A DNA stretch of 64,000 nt from Sialis fuliginosa (GCA_961205875.1 OY540821.1:12400001-12464000), one strand, 5' to 3'; positions 34,080 through 46,169 are shown, counted from the stretch's first letter. Notes: a model not told the origin generated them from the sequence alone. Translations and numbers: made by a program.

Positions 34080-34300
34080 TACCCGGAACTGTCTTTGTTC
34101 AGCTCCGGGCGATGTTATATCGAAGCTACATAAGTGTGAGTGAGGCCGACAGATAGAACAGGTAATAAAGCTCCAGTACAAAGCAAAGATCCGATGGCGA
34201 ATCTCACAGACCAATAGGTTTATTTATAAAAGATAATCGCTCACTGGTCTTTGAGTTCTAACTATTGCATTGTGTCGCACGGTGTAACATAAAAAGGGTA
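34080..34300 (+). promoter_or_regulatory. Non-repeat island with hairpin and TATA box
   Basis: CCCGGAACTG (34082) and CAGCTCCGGG (34100) form a 10-bp stem with an 8-nt loop. A GC-richer stretch follows, and TATAAAAG (34226-34233) lies 10 bases before CGCTCACTGGTCTTTGAG. The unit resembles a core promoter in outline, but no coding start downstream is convincing. Confidence 0.2.
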
Positions 34301-34459
34301 AATTTTATTCAATTAGTGTAGGAAAAAGAAAAACAATTGGTACGGTCGTTAAAAATTAGATAATTGTATTGTATTTAGGTTTATTCGTATTTGTTGGCTT
34401 AAATATAATTACTTGATTTAGGTATTTTGTACGTGACATATTATGTATAGGGCTGAATA

Positions 34460-34890
34460 CTGCCCTGCTAAGCACAAATGTGGTATCTGACAATTTTGTC
34501 AAAATTGAGTTAAGTACAAAATGGCATTATCTATATCTTCCTGCATCTTACTAGTGTTAAATATGGTATATATACTTGTTTTTTCTAATAAAAACCACCT
34601 TTTTGTTTTCGTTTAAGTAAAGAGTAGTTACAGTAAATTGGCTTATTGTTAGTAAAATAAGGTGAGTTTACAAATCTGTAAAATGTTAACTGCTTTCTTA
34701 ATAGGAAATATTCATTCTATCACATTTATAATTCAAAAAACGAATTCACCTGAAGAAATTACTTTAGATAAAAACTTTATTTATAATTGTTAGCAAGTAT
34801 TAAATGCATGACAAACAATTTAAAAATACAAACCGAATTTTCTCTTCTTTCATTTAAATGCAGATACCATATTTGTGCTTAGCAGGGCAG
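34460..34890. mobile_element. 431-bp MITE with 30-bp inverted ends
   Basis: CTGCCCTGCTAAGCACAAAT plus GTGGTATCTG at the left end is repeated inverted at the right end with one mismatch in 30. AATA flanks both sides (34456-34459, 34891-34894), a 4-bp target duplication. The interior is AT-rich without a frame. A GTGAGT donor-like site inside (34662) is part of the element. I do not recognise the superfamily. Confidence 0.75.
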
Positions 34891-34894
34891 AATA

Positions 34895-35067
34895 CCGAGT
34901 TGAGTTTGCTTTAAATTCAAACTAGACGAAACCGAGACGAGATTGATTTAATTCGAACGAGATGATACCAATTTTAGTTATAAGTCTTATCGAGACTCTC
35001 GGTTTGAAAATATTATCAATAATAAGTAAAAAATACATCTGCCAAGTAAATGCACAGTGCTTCCTCG
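34895..35067. repeat. Dispersed repeat fragments
   Basis: GACGAAACCGAGACGAGATTG and ATCGAGACTCTCGGTTTG resemble, reversed, text at 41930-42000 and 46445-46530 (GAGACTCTCGACTTGAC, GTCTCGTCTCGATTTCG). The final block at 35028-35067 is the reverse of 11097-11138. The family is unknown. Confidence 0.4.
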
Positions 35068-35246
35068 TGCTAAATTTACCAAAGGAAGATAATAATTTAA
35101 TAGTTTAAATAAAAATCGATAGTGGTCAGATAAATTTCCTGACATTTAATTTTTATACAATTTTATTAAAAAATATTAGTTCGAAATTTTTCTTAAGAAT
35201 CACCTGATTATTTTTTTACAATTTCAATTTAAATCTAAATTTATGC

Positions 35247-35285
35247 AAACGTCAAAATGACATTTAAAACGTCAAAGTGACATTT
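35247..35285 (+). repeat. Two 19-bp direct repeats with CRE half-sites
   Basis: AACGTCAAAATGACATTT is followed at once by AACGTCAAAGTGACATTT. Each has AACGTCA, the reverse of a TGACGTT half-site, and an everted TGAC. It may be a small regulatory array or a chance duplication. Confidence 0.35.
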
Positions 35286-36300
35286 AATTTACGAGAATAG
35301 ATCTATATTATTCCGTATACTATGTTTCAATTCCTGTAAGTGATGGTTTTGAGTTCTTGTTATAAAAATTGTTTAGAATAAAATTAAAATGATGCTAATT
35401 AATATCTACTTATTTATAAAAATAATAAATTAAGATCTTTTCACCTTATTTTCTTCCTTAAAATAATATTTTCATAAAAATTAAATTTATTTACTTTTAA
35501 GATGATTTTATTAGCACATTCAAAAGAAGTTTCTGTTATGACTTATTATTACAGTTTCTAAAATAAAACATATACCTCCTAAAAAAATCTTATTTCTTTT
35601 GTACATAATAATGTACACACTACGCCTACGTGTATTTATTTTTTGTTATAGGTAATGTAAATAATATGTACCTAATTGAATTTTTTTATTTTTAGAAATT
35701 CCTAAAGTTCAATAAAGGTTATTCGACATGTATAAACACAGGTAATTTATATAAAATCACATACCTATGTATGCAAAATTTATATTTACTATTCATAAAT
35801 TTACATCCAACAAACTAGGCGCGCGCAATTTATGTATTTATTAACATTAATGATATGTTTTCGTACCATTACACTCAATTTGCGAATCAAATACATCAAA
35901 TAATATAAATTATTTGTAAGTTTGTTTGCTAAAATATTAAAATACAAACGATCATGAAGGTATATTATATTTCTTGAAATATCTATAGTATAAATCAAAG
36001 TGCTTTATAGTTCTCTGTCTGTGCTCGATTTTCTCCCAAACTACTGAACGGATTTTGTATTGCCATTTTTGAGTTACAGCGTTGACAGACCGACACACAG
36101 ACATGGCAAAAATACTGAGAATGGATCAGGAAAGGTTAAAGTGAATATTATTATACATATATTATATATACTCATTTGTATTTAATACTTACTCGTCTAA
36201 GAAAGTATAAACTTTTATTTAAAACGGTTCTAAAGAACATAATTTTCTATAATTTATATATTTCATTCTATTCCATTTATATTTAACGCTTAGCCAGAAT

Positions 36301-36374
36301 TTTTTTTAAATATAATTAGAAACACGTACACTGTTCACTCTTTGTATTCCGTATAAGAAAGTCTCGTGATTCCC
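36301..36374 (-). repeat. Repeat with CTTTCTTATAC core, minus strand
   Basis: The text ACACGTACACTGTTCACTC, TTCCGTATAAGAAAGTCTCG is the reverse of the repeat at 11858 and matches 48063-48138 in the same orientation, including the TTTTTTTAAATATAATTAGA lead. Confidence 0.5.
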
Positions 36375-37073
36375 AAGACAGTTTTTTTTGTTTTTATTTA
36401 AAAAGTTGTTAACTTTTCCCTAATAAGATATCAAATATATAAATTCTATAAGAAATCTTTAATTAATTTGAGTGTGAAGAAGTAGATTTTATTTTCAAAG
36501 TTTTCACTAAAATATAACTTTTCTCTTAAATTAGTTTATTTTTTCCCGGATATAGATCGTAATGAAGTTGAATTAGAACCGAATGTTGACACAAATAATT
36601 TACATTTGTGTTTGTTACAATTATGAATGTAAATTTATTTGGAAATACAATATCAGTATTCATAATATTGAAATTTGTAATTATATGAAAACTAAACACT
36701 AGTAACAAACCTAGGACGGAAGAGACCACGTACCTAAATAAATATATCTCACCGAGAAAGTGAATTTTGAATTATAGTTTCTCGTGATAGCTTGTAAGTT
36801 TGTTAAATTGTGGAATATTATATGAGTTGTTCAGCTTGAAAAGTAAATCAATATAGAAATCTGTTGGCTTGTATCTGCAATAGTTTTGGTTCCTTTAAAA
36901 TTTGTTTTAATCTATTGGCCATTTTATATCCAATAAATTTCATTTTGATAGTTTTTGGTTAGGTTACTTGTCTGTCCGTTTGTCCGAATTTCACACAAAA
37001 ACTACTGAACCAACTGTTTGAAATCCTAGTACTAAAGAAAATTTACAATTGATATTTAAATGTATAAAATAGC

Positions 37074-37250
37074 TATCCTAATTCAGTGACTGACTCATCA
37101 ACGCACAGCCCAAACATGAAATTTTATTAGTCTCTTCGTTTTGTGACGTTAGCAATTATTAAGAAACGGTTTTCGAAATTTAATCACTAAGGGATGAGGT
37201 ACACTATTTTATTTTCTATTTAAAAAAAGTTTATCGCAATTATAGAGATA
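37074..37250 (+). repeat. Dispersed repeat (GACTCATCAACGCACAGCC)
   Basis: AGTGACTGACTCATCAACGC, ATGAAATTTTATTAG, TTTGTGACGTTAGC and TAAGGGATGAGGTACACTAT occur in the same order at 54640-54805. The class is unknown. Confidence 0.55.
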
Positions 37251-37276
37251 ATAGAAGGTTCAAATATGTTATAACC

Positions 37277-37530
37277 AATGATGAAAATCTAAACTTAGGG
37301 CTTGTAGCTCAATAACGAAAAGTGGAATAAAAATTCTAATAGTAGGTATTCAATCCATACTAATATTATAAATGCGAAAGTTTGTTTACTTTTCACGGCT
37401 AAACCACTGAGTCGATCTTGATGAAATTTGGCAGGGGGATAGCTTGAATCCTGAGTAAGGTTGTTATATTCACTTATTTACAAATAATTCATATAATTTT
37501 ACCAAATCTGTATCTCTTATGCCGTGTTTA
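37277..37530 (+). mobile_element. Helitron-like copy nested in another repeat
   Basis: The blocks AAACTTAGGGCTTGTAGCTC (37292) and TTACCAAATCTGTATCTC (37499) belong to the repeat at 16657-16960. Between them, from 37354, lies TCCATACTAATATTATAAAT preceded by A, then CTTGATGAAATTTGGCAGGG, which is a Helitron-like copy truncated near 37459. The order shows that the Helitron-like copy landed inside the older repeat. Confidence 0.55.
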
Positions 37531-38799
37531 GAACAAAAAAAGCAGCAACAAGGTGTTTTAAAACAATTCGTATTTAAAAATGTATAGAGTTTGTTGCACT
37601 TTTATCAAAGAGTTTTGTTTTTTCAGCCTAAATACGGCATTACAATAATGAGATCACCGTGCTGAAAAAGATTTCTGGGACACTTGTTGTACAGGAGTTA
37701 CGAAAATGTTTTTTTAAGTTACTAAATTACATATTTTTCCACCTTGTTTGTAATTAATCAATTAGCTATATTTTTATAAAAAATAATACTTTGTTAATTA
37801 GTACGAGTATGTACGCGACACTTATAAAAACAACATATTATATAATCTCAACGCTTTTTTTAATGTAAGCTAGTAAATCAGAAACTTTTTATACTCAGTT
37901 TTAATCAGTTACAATTAATTTAACAAGTTCAAACTGGTTCTCTAATGGCGGAAAATTTAATTACAAATAATTGCTCTCTGTGTAAGTATTATTGCTATTT
38001 TAGACAAATGAATTCAGTCAGCAGTTTTTTTCGATCTCTATTATTATACCAGTTTTCTTTAATTAAATGTATTTGGCCTCATATCTTCATTAAACTAATA
38101 AAATTAGTATATGAGTTGTAGTGTTGTAAAATTTCTACAAAAAATATTTTTTTTATCTATGCCTAGGTTCAAAAACGACAGTTACCAACAGAATATCTCC
38201 AAATATTTGGTGATTATTGGTTTGCCTAACGACTCTTTGTAAAATATGTGAAATAAATTAACCTAGATAACGTTAAAAAAATACGTGATTCGGGGAAAAT
38301 GTAATAATAATAAGTTATTTGCACATTACTTGATTTTATTTTTGCATTAAGATTAAAGAGTGTTGAAAAACGGTATAAAACTTCACTATAAAATACCTTT
38401 CTATTCATTATGCTAACCTGAATGTATTGATTGGTTTTAATAAATTCAGCTGTTGAATTTTTTAATACCTATTATCGTATACCGTGACTGTACAACATAA
38501 ACGCAAGGAACCATCGTATTTTCTATTTTTACCATCGTCTTTTGTTTTATGCGTGATGTTTAATAATATGAAAAGTTTATAGGGATATCAAAGAGCGGTG
38601 CAGGTTTAAAAGGATGCGGTAAAAATATGGAAGAAATGTATTTTTAATTTGTTCAGATTGGTACTTCTCCTTTTATGTTCCGTGCCTCTTATTGTTATTT
38701 TCCTTCTTTTCATTTCATTAATGTTTATATGTGCATTCATATCCACCAATTTTAAATATGTATAGGGAAATATGTTTATTGGAATGTTGGGTTTTTAGA

Positions 38800-39390
38800 T
38801 TTCAAATATTTTGAAGTTTTTCTTTTGTTATGTTTTCAGAATTGCTTTAATATGTTATACCGACATCGTTCATATACTATAAATAATAAATTAAATATTG
38901 GTTCTTTGCATATTTCTATTTATTTAATTCACAACATACGCATATTTCTTAGATTTTTGGGTGCAAGCAACATTATTAAACAATATTATGGAAATTTTCA
39001 GAAAGTACATATATTACAAATGATTCCTACACAACATCGTTGCAAAAGAAAGCATGCAGAATTTGAATTAATACAGATGCTTCAAATTTCAAAAAATAAA
39101 TTTTTATTCTTGTTCTATGATAAAAAATAAGACAAAAAATTTATAAAAATAACTCCAAAAATGCATCCTTATCAACAAATAACCATTTTAAGTATTACGT
39201 TTTAGTTATGTTAGTAAAGTACTTACAACAGTAATAGAACTGGCTATTAGGACACGTATTAGGTGGTATATGTACATGAACTTTTTGTCTACCTTTAACC
39301 ATAAACAAGAATATCAATTTATTTAGTATTATTTGAAGCATCCGTATTAAGTAAAATTCTCCATGCTTTCTTTTGCACCGTTATTTTTAT
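38800..39390. repeat. Inverted repeat with about 50-bp arms
   Basis: TGCAAAAGAAAGCATGCAGA...ATGCTTCAAAT (39039-39090) is repeated inverted at 39335-39386 with several mismatches. The spacer is about 245 bp. Weak terminal structure lies outside the arms. A 101-codon frame crosses the left arm but starts at TTG and is lysine- and isoleucine-rich, with no family match. Confidence 0.5.
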
Positions 39391-40076
39391 AGGTAAACGG
39401 TTTATCCTATTATAAATAAGTAAAGTATATTTATGTGTGTTTTGTGTCATACAGTGTTATTCAATTAAAAAATTAAAGAACAAAAATACTGGATAAAAAT
39501 TGACGCCCCCCTTGCAGACTATCGTTGAACTCTGAAATTCAAAGCACTAATCAATAAATGAAAAACATTAAATTAATTTTTAAACACGGTTAAATTAACT
39601 TATTTTAAAACACATTTTAACGATTACAGTGTGTTTACTAAAGTTCACAAACATAAAGGTAGTTTCATTGGAGGTAATGAACATGTAAAAAATTTAATTA
39701 CCTTACAAAATGTACTAATAAGTAATTATTAACTCCACATCTGCCCATTAACGTGTTAGTATCTATCTCGTTATATGCAGGTTTTTGTTTACATTATCTA
39801 TTTTTATTTTGTGTAATAATTAATATTCAGAACATGTGTGAACTTAATTATATAGTGCACGTGTACTTTTGTACGTACTAAATAGTTTTATAATGTTTTA
39901 ATTGGTGTGGTATAAATGTGGTTAACATTAAGTTTTGATGATATTTAACATTTCGAGCAATATCATTAATAAAATCACAATTTTCTCTTCGTATTTCCAA
40001 TTCTTTGTGTTTTCAATTAATTTCAACAAATGTTATTTCTAAAACTGTAAAAATTTACATGAGGACTTAAAAAAAT

Positions 40077-41139
40077 CAGTGGCGAAGCGTCCATGGAAGC
40101 AAGGGAAGCAGTGCTTCCCTTGCTTTATGGGTAAATTAATACAAATCTGTGTTTTCAGTTAATAACTGATTTAAAAATATTATTAGAATATTCATCTTTA
40201 TGCTCAACTAAAACATTTTAACCAAAAATAAAAATTACCATTTAATATTTATTTACACGCTTATTTTCGTGAATTTTAGTCGATATTTGTATGACGAGTT
40301 GAAGTTCACTGCAGGAAATTTCACTAAAAAATTTAGAATTTTTGATTTCGTTAAAAGTATGTTTATTGTATAGAAAATGACGTGAAAAGTTGACTGTTTC
40401 AAACCGCAGGTCTGTATCTCAAACCGTTCTCGAGATATAGCCTCTCAAAGTTTTAGTTTTTTCAAATTTTTGGAAAAAAAAGGCCGTAGTTTTTGAACGC
40501 GTGGTCGGAATTGATTTTAGTTGACGGATTTGAAATCAGCGTGTCAAAATCTATATAATGACATGTATAATACCTTTAAACTCGAAAAAAAAAATTTCGA
40601 GAAAAATCGAAAAAATTCAAAGGGGTATACCTTAAAAAAATGTCGATTTTTGACGAAATTTTTTTCTTCTGATTTTTAAGTATTATACATGTCATTATAT
40701 AGATTTTGACACGCTGATTTCAAATCCGTCAACTAAAATCAATTCCGACCACGCGTTCAAAAGTTATGGCCTTTTTTCTCCAAAAATTTGAAAAAACTAA
40801 AACTTTGAGAGGCTATATCTTGAGAACGGTTTGAGATACAGACCTGCGGTTTGAACAGTTCAACTTTTCACGTCATTTTCTATACAAAAAACATACTTTT
40901 AACGAAATAAAAAATTCGAAATTTTTTAGTGAAATTTCCTACATTGAACTTCAATTCGTCATACAAATATTACAAAAAATAAGACGTAGAATCATTTAGT
41001 AACTATATAGATATATTAGAATTTATTTAAAAAAGTAAAATCTGGAACTTAAGGTGTTTCATAGTTTTTTTTTGTTAACAGGAGGGAGATGATTGACAAA
41101 ATATGCTTCTCTTATTAAAAATTTCACGCCTCGCCACTG
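40077..41139. mobile_element. 1063-bp non-autonomous hAT-type element
   Basis: The ends are CAGTGGCGAAGCGT and, reversed, CAGTGGCGAGGCGT (13 of 14). Both flanks are AAAAAAAT (40069-40076 and 41140-41147), a perfect 8-bp target duplication, although the low complexity of that 8-mer weakens its value. A near-terminal perfect hairpin, AAGCAAGGGAAGC-AGT-GCTTCCCTTGCTT, lies at 40097-40125. The middle (40283-40970) is a large inverted repeat, listed separately. No transposase frame is present, so it would need an enzyme supplied in trans. Confidence 0.8.
40283..40970. repeat. Large fold-back, about 290-bp arms
   Basis: The left arm (40283 to about 40575) and the right arm (about 40679 to 40970) are inverted copies with few differences: ATATTTGTATGACGARTTGA, GGAAATTTCACTAAAAAATT, GGTCTGTATCTCAAACCG and TTGATTTTAGTTGACGGATT occur in both. 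The spacer of about 100 bp is itself A/T-rich with CGAAAA..TTTCG text. Arm pieces recur at 4368 and 47411 outside any hAT ends, so this palindrome is a separate family that was captured by, or inserted into, the hAT element. Confidence 0.75.
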
Positions 41140-42099
41140 AAAAAAATCAATCTCGATTTCTATTACTAGGGCTACACATTGTTGAGATTGGCTTAAATTT
41201 GGACGAAACGGTTATTTATTTTATTTACCTTGTAATTTCTTTGTGAAATTTTCTAAAAATGCCACTAAGAAACCATTTATCAAAAAGACACTGCTTATAC
41301 ATATAATCCCAGAATCACATAGGTATAGATCACAGCTAAAATAAAATATTTTCCAATATTTTTTTATCTTAAATTTTTCACGTACGAGTTCCGATTCAGG
41401 CAGCGAGTTTTTTGGGGTAAAAAATTCAATGGAAATAAATGAACAGAAATAAATCAGCTCCGTCGGTTTTTAAAGACAGACTAATGGAGCATATAAAAAC
41501 AATACAATACAAAACAAAAAATAAAAACCCATCTCTTAATGGCGTATCGAAATATTTATTGTTCTACATAATAAGTCGCTAGTGGTTAATGGCCATGACG
41601 CCATATGTGATAATTTATATCAGTTTATTACCTCTTTGCACATATGAATCATATGAGTGCGGTTACTTAAAAAACTTCTCCCCCTTTGTATATGTTGTGG
41701 ACACGTTAATGAATATAAATTTTAAACTTGCATTTACTGACTCCATGTGTCTTTGACATATGCGGCAATAGCTTTGTTAGTGAGGGGTCACATTTTTATA
41801 TAGCATAGATACTAAAATTGTAATTTTTAGATCTCATACCTACATTATTATACTCATTTTTAGAACAATATTCTTATGAATATTATTAAAATTTAATGTT
41901 TTAATAACAAAAATAAGATCTGGGACAAAATTCTCGTGTCGTCTTGGTTTTTGGAACTCACGTCTCATCTCGGTCTCGATTTTTAAAATTATTTCTATAA
42001 GAATTTTCTTCATTTTTTTCAGCCTGTTGGCGTTCTTTTATAAGAATTTTAATTGGTGATCAATTTCGCTACAATTTTGGGGCGAACTGATTAATTCCC

Positions 42100-42430
42100 G
42101 TTTGTTTACCTTTTTAGGGCTCCGAAGAAACTCTTTTAATCTGACTTTGTCGTTCGCTCGTCCGTCCTTTTCAATCAAAGAAAAATATTTGGTTAACTAT
42201 GTAAGCTATCAACTTGAAATTTTTACTAAATATGTAAGTGATGTAACCAAAACTAATGGAATTTGATCCTCTTACTTATTTTTTTCAGAGGGCTCCAAAG
42301 CAAATAACAAAATAAAAAAATTATACGAAGACGTGTGAAGTGTAAAAATGTAGATCTCGAATTTGACTCTCAAATTTCTGCCTGCAAGGAGCTCCAAGCA
42401 GTTATTTTATTATATATGTAGAATGAGCGA
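42100..42430 (+). repeat. Dispersed repeat of the GGGCTCCGAAG type
   Basis: TTTAGGGCTCCGAAGAAACTC followed by CGTTCGCTCGTCCGTCC and, further on, AACTTGAAATTTTTACTAAA, TATGTAAGTGATG and AGAGGGCTCCAAAGCAAATA. Text of this form is a familiar dispersed repeat of insects; related but diverged pieces lie at 51370-51560 and 55940-56180. Confidence 0.35.
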
Positions 42431-43389
42431 ACCCTTAAGCATATTATATAAATTAATCACCCCTAGTAACTTCGTCCACAGACAACCACTGCATTAAACT
42501 GCATGACTCAAATAAATTATTGTAATTGTATTCAACTATTGCATGTTTTTCTTATGGGAAACTGCAACTGCTCATGACACACCACTAATCGTGTCCTTAA
42601 AGGCACAAATGAAAACAAATTGATTTGGAAAGACTGTATGGAAATATACTATGTACATGTACACTTCTGTCTGTACCTATAATTTACATTTGTACACGTG
42701 TTTTGTTATCTAGAAGGCATCAATTTGGGGTTGAAATAATAGTAAATGGGTAACTAGGTGATTGTAACATAAATTTATGCTTCCTTAATGTTAAAGGAAA
42801 TACGTGATTTAGGTGTCTTTGAACTCATATTGATAATTGGGTATGTGGACACTGTTATGTACTAATGTGTCACACCACATGTATAAAATTATAAAACTTT
42901 GTTTTTGTTGTTAAAAATATTATAAATATCTAATTAGTTTTTTACATTTGTCTACCCGGAAGTGTAATAATATACAAGTTTATTCGTAAATATTTAAGAA
43001 GTAATAAATTAAACATTTGTTTACATTTTTTTAATAAAAATATCTAATTTATGGGCAAATTTTTTTTATAATTTAAATAATAATAAATAATTTTTTAGTA
43101 ATGGCTTTTGTATGCGCATTTAAGCCAGTAACTATGTTTATTACTAAGGCTGTGACAGACAGACAGACATAATGTTGATTCCATTTGTTTCATTTTTCCA
43201 ATTTCGATGCATGCTGTAAGTGTAAAGAACTGAAATATATTAAAAGAAAAATTTATATTGCTAAAATGAAATATTAGGAAAATTTTAATTGGAAATACTT
43301 CGTCCAATAAAGTACGAAATATACAATATATCAATGGTAAAAATCATCACATATTTTTATGAAAAGCAACAAAGGAAACAGCCGATTGT

Positions 43390-43620
43390 AAATATAAAAA
43401 CACGTACAGTTTTAGCCGTGGTCCGTTTTTTGTCACATATTAATCATTATTTATTTTTGCATCCACGGAAGAGTAACTGCGAGCCATTTTGGTCCGGAAA
43501 ATGTGACGATATATTACCACTATAACAGCCCCGTTGTGATCATAAATAAATTAATATAGTGCGCTCTTCAGACCTGTTCCGCATAGACTGCATTTTTGCA
43601 TTAGTTTACAGACCGAGCTT
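43390..43620. promoter_or_regulatory. GC-richer non-repeat island
   Basis: AGCCGTGGTCCG, CATCCACGGAAGAGTAACTG, CATTTTGGTCCGGAAAATG, TAGTGCGCTCTTCAGACC and CTGTTCCGCATAGACTGC lie in a stretch not repeated in the window. A plus-strand frame ending at 43525 crosses it but starts at TTG. A conserved non-coding element is possible. Confidence 0.2.
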
Positions 43621-43762
43621 GTTTAAAAATGAAGTTAAATGTTGCCAGTTGGCATTTACGCATACGGTATGTATTTATAATGATGTGAAACTTCAAATGT
43701 TGACTTAACTTGATATTATCAATCAGTAAATAGTAATCTACACATTATTAACATTCAGAGAC

Positions 43763-43960
43763 GGCCTTAGCAAATCTGACGCCCTGGGTGAGATTTATTT
43801 TTCCGTCCTCTCTCACCCCTATATGTTCAAAAATCAATTAAATGTCAATTAAAATTGATAAATTAACAAATAATCCTACAGACTCCAACTTTTTTTTTTA
43901 AATATAGCTCACATCATTAACTTAAAGTCTATCAAATGCCCTAAGACCGTCGAGACCTCC
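43763..43960. mobile_element. Possible short hAT-like MITE
   Basis: CAGAGACGGCCTTAGCAAAT at the left is loosely mirrored by GCCCTAAGACCGTCGAGACC at the right. CAGAG-CGGCCTTAGC text followed by GACGCCCTGGG is typical of hAT-type ends. The right end is eroded and no target duplication is seen. Confidence 0.3.
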
Positions 43961-45425
43961 TTCCCCTATTATTAACAGATTAAAATTGATAAATTAACAA
44001 ATAAGTTAAATAGTTAATATCTCAGCTTGGCGCGATCCTACATTTTAAAATTCACAATTTTGTTTTGTTTTTATTGAATTTTCCGAGAGATGAATTGGTT
44101 AGAAGGGAGTAAATAAAGTATTGAAAGCTTTCAAGAGATGGTATAATGCTTCGATTACATAGAAAAATATAATTACTATTAACACCGGTATTGCACTTTA
44201 ATTTTTAAAATCTGTACTTTTAATTTTTTGTAATAGGATTTTTTTCACAGTGCTATTTGACATCTAACAAGATTCAAAGCTATGTAATTATAGGAAAAAA
44301 AATACATAGATTGAGAAAATTATTTTATACTTTAAAGTTTCTACTTTTCAATGCTTTTTACGGATTGAATTTTCATTCATTTTCACAGATTATTGGGATT
44401 TTCAAGCAAACAAAAAATATTGTGTACTTACTTTATAATATTTTATTGTATAGGTGTATGAATTATTAATGAATCTAATTATTATGTAAGTATTTCTAAA
44501 AATGATATAAATATAAAGTTACAAAAAGTACATTACTCTTAGTACGCATAAAAACGATTACAATCTCATCTAAAAATATCATAACTTTTTCGAATTTAAT
44601 CCTGAAATAAAACGATTTCATTTTCAGTAGAAAATATACAATATTTCAGCATGCATTAATTTAAAACCATTAAAACTTTTTTACCCAACGTAACGACTGT
44701 ACTTTTATTTTATTTGTTTCTTGTAGGTTTATTGTCCAGAACTTGTGTTCGTTTAAAAAAATAAAAATATATCAACCATACTTCATTCTCAGGACAAAGG
44801 TCTACCAAACAGTGGCGCTTATCCCGTACAAACAAAGAGAAAACCAATCTTTGTAAAAAAATATATTTTAATATTGAACGAACTCAATTATAAAATACAA
44901 CTCCAAAATTTCCCTTTTTAAAATTCTGGAAAATTTTCATATAAAAAAGAATCTTGGTCAACAATTTTTTTTTTCACATACGTTAATCATGCCCCTCAAT
45001 ACATTGTTAGGGTGTGCCACCACTGATTATACCTTCATTCAAGTTTACTTCATCTAAATTAATTTAAATTCGCTACATAGAGGAGGAATAATTTCGCGTA
45101 AGATAATCTTTATGTTAATGCGACATCTGGCTCCACCGGTAAGTTTTTCATGAGTTAGCCAAGAGCTGCCTTGTTTTAAATTGTTATATACTGGTCCCCA
45201 AAGTGCACAGTCTTAAATTCATAATTTTCTCTTACACACTTCTAGCATGGCTACCATCTTTTAAAACAGATGTGGCTCTTTGCGGAAATGATGTTTTCAA
45301 GTTGTTGTTGTCTCTCTCGCGTTGTTAAGAATTTATGTCATTATTGTTGCAGAGGTTTAGTTTAGATATTACTTGTGTTCTAACTCTGATTAACTTAAGT
45401 CGTATTATGTCTGGTAAAAACTTAT

Positions 45426-45812
45426 AAGGTACTGGCACTAGTCTTAGATAATACCCCAGTGTTGAACATTTATTTAATTAAATATACTTAATTAGAAATA
45501 TTTGTTGATATTAACTGTAAAACAGCTTAATTTGATCACAATCGGTCAAATTTGACGAGTTTTTTTATTATTTTAATTTTATTTAATACTTATCATTTTG
45601 TAATCATTAGCATGTCCGTTACTGGATAAAAACATAAACAAAATAAAAGACTATAATTTAAAAGCAAACTATATTTGTGCTTTGGTAATTAAATTGATTT
45701 AATAAAGAGGTAATTGTTTTATAAGTAATATGAGTTCAATTACAAAAGCCTATCAATCACAAAAAACAGTATACCTTGCTCTTAATGCGTCCAAGACTGG
45801 TGCCAGTTCCTT
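45426..45812 (+). mobile_element. AAGGTACTGGCACC-family MITE, full copy
   Basis: The left end AAGGTACTGGCACTAGTCTT and the right end AAGACTGGTGCCAGTTCCTT are inverted repeats. This 387-bp copy is the clearest member of a family with five copies in the window (8493, 9090, 12015, 45426, 50221). TTAT lies outside both ends and may be the target duplication. No coding frame is present. Confidence 0.75.
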
Positions 45813-46169
45813 TTTTATGTATTATAAAGTTCAGTCCTCCAGAAACAAAAAATAATTAATTTTAATATTAATTAATAAATATTTAATCAAATGCTGAAAT
45901 CCCAAAGTTAAAAAAGCGTAAATCTCATTGTAATATTTCACATTGATTATCCTTATTAAAGCCAATTTCGCATTTATTATTGATTTACAACAGTCTTTTA
46001 AATTACACCGACCCCACAGGTATAGGAAATTAAAACGGTGAATATCGCCTACATTTTTTATCACATTATGTAAATAATGCATCCAATAATCCAGGCATTA
46101 CCGTTTAAAATCAAAACCGCGACTGACTGACAAAATCAATGGCGTAGCTTTAGGGCTTTATATAGAAAA

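Noticed and set aside
34655-34670. AAG|GTGAGT donor
   Set aside because: Lies inside the 431-bp MITE, so it is element sequence.
38825-39130. 101-codon plus-strand frame after a TTTTCAG acceptor
   Set aside because: Starts at TTG, overlaps one arm of an inverted repeat, and is dominated by residues expected from AT-rich DNA.
45090-45150. Possible exon ending in CTCCACCG before GTAAGTTTTT
   Set aside because: The donor is good and one frame is open, but the upstream acceptor has no pyrimidine tract and the peptide is short and nondescript.
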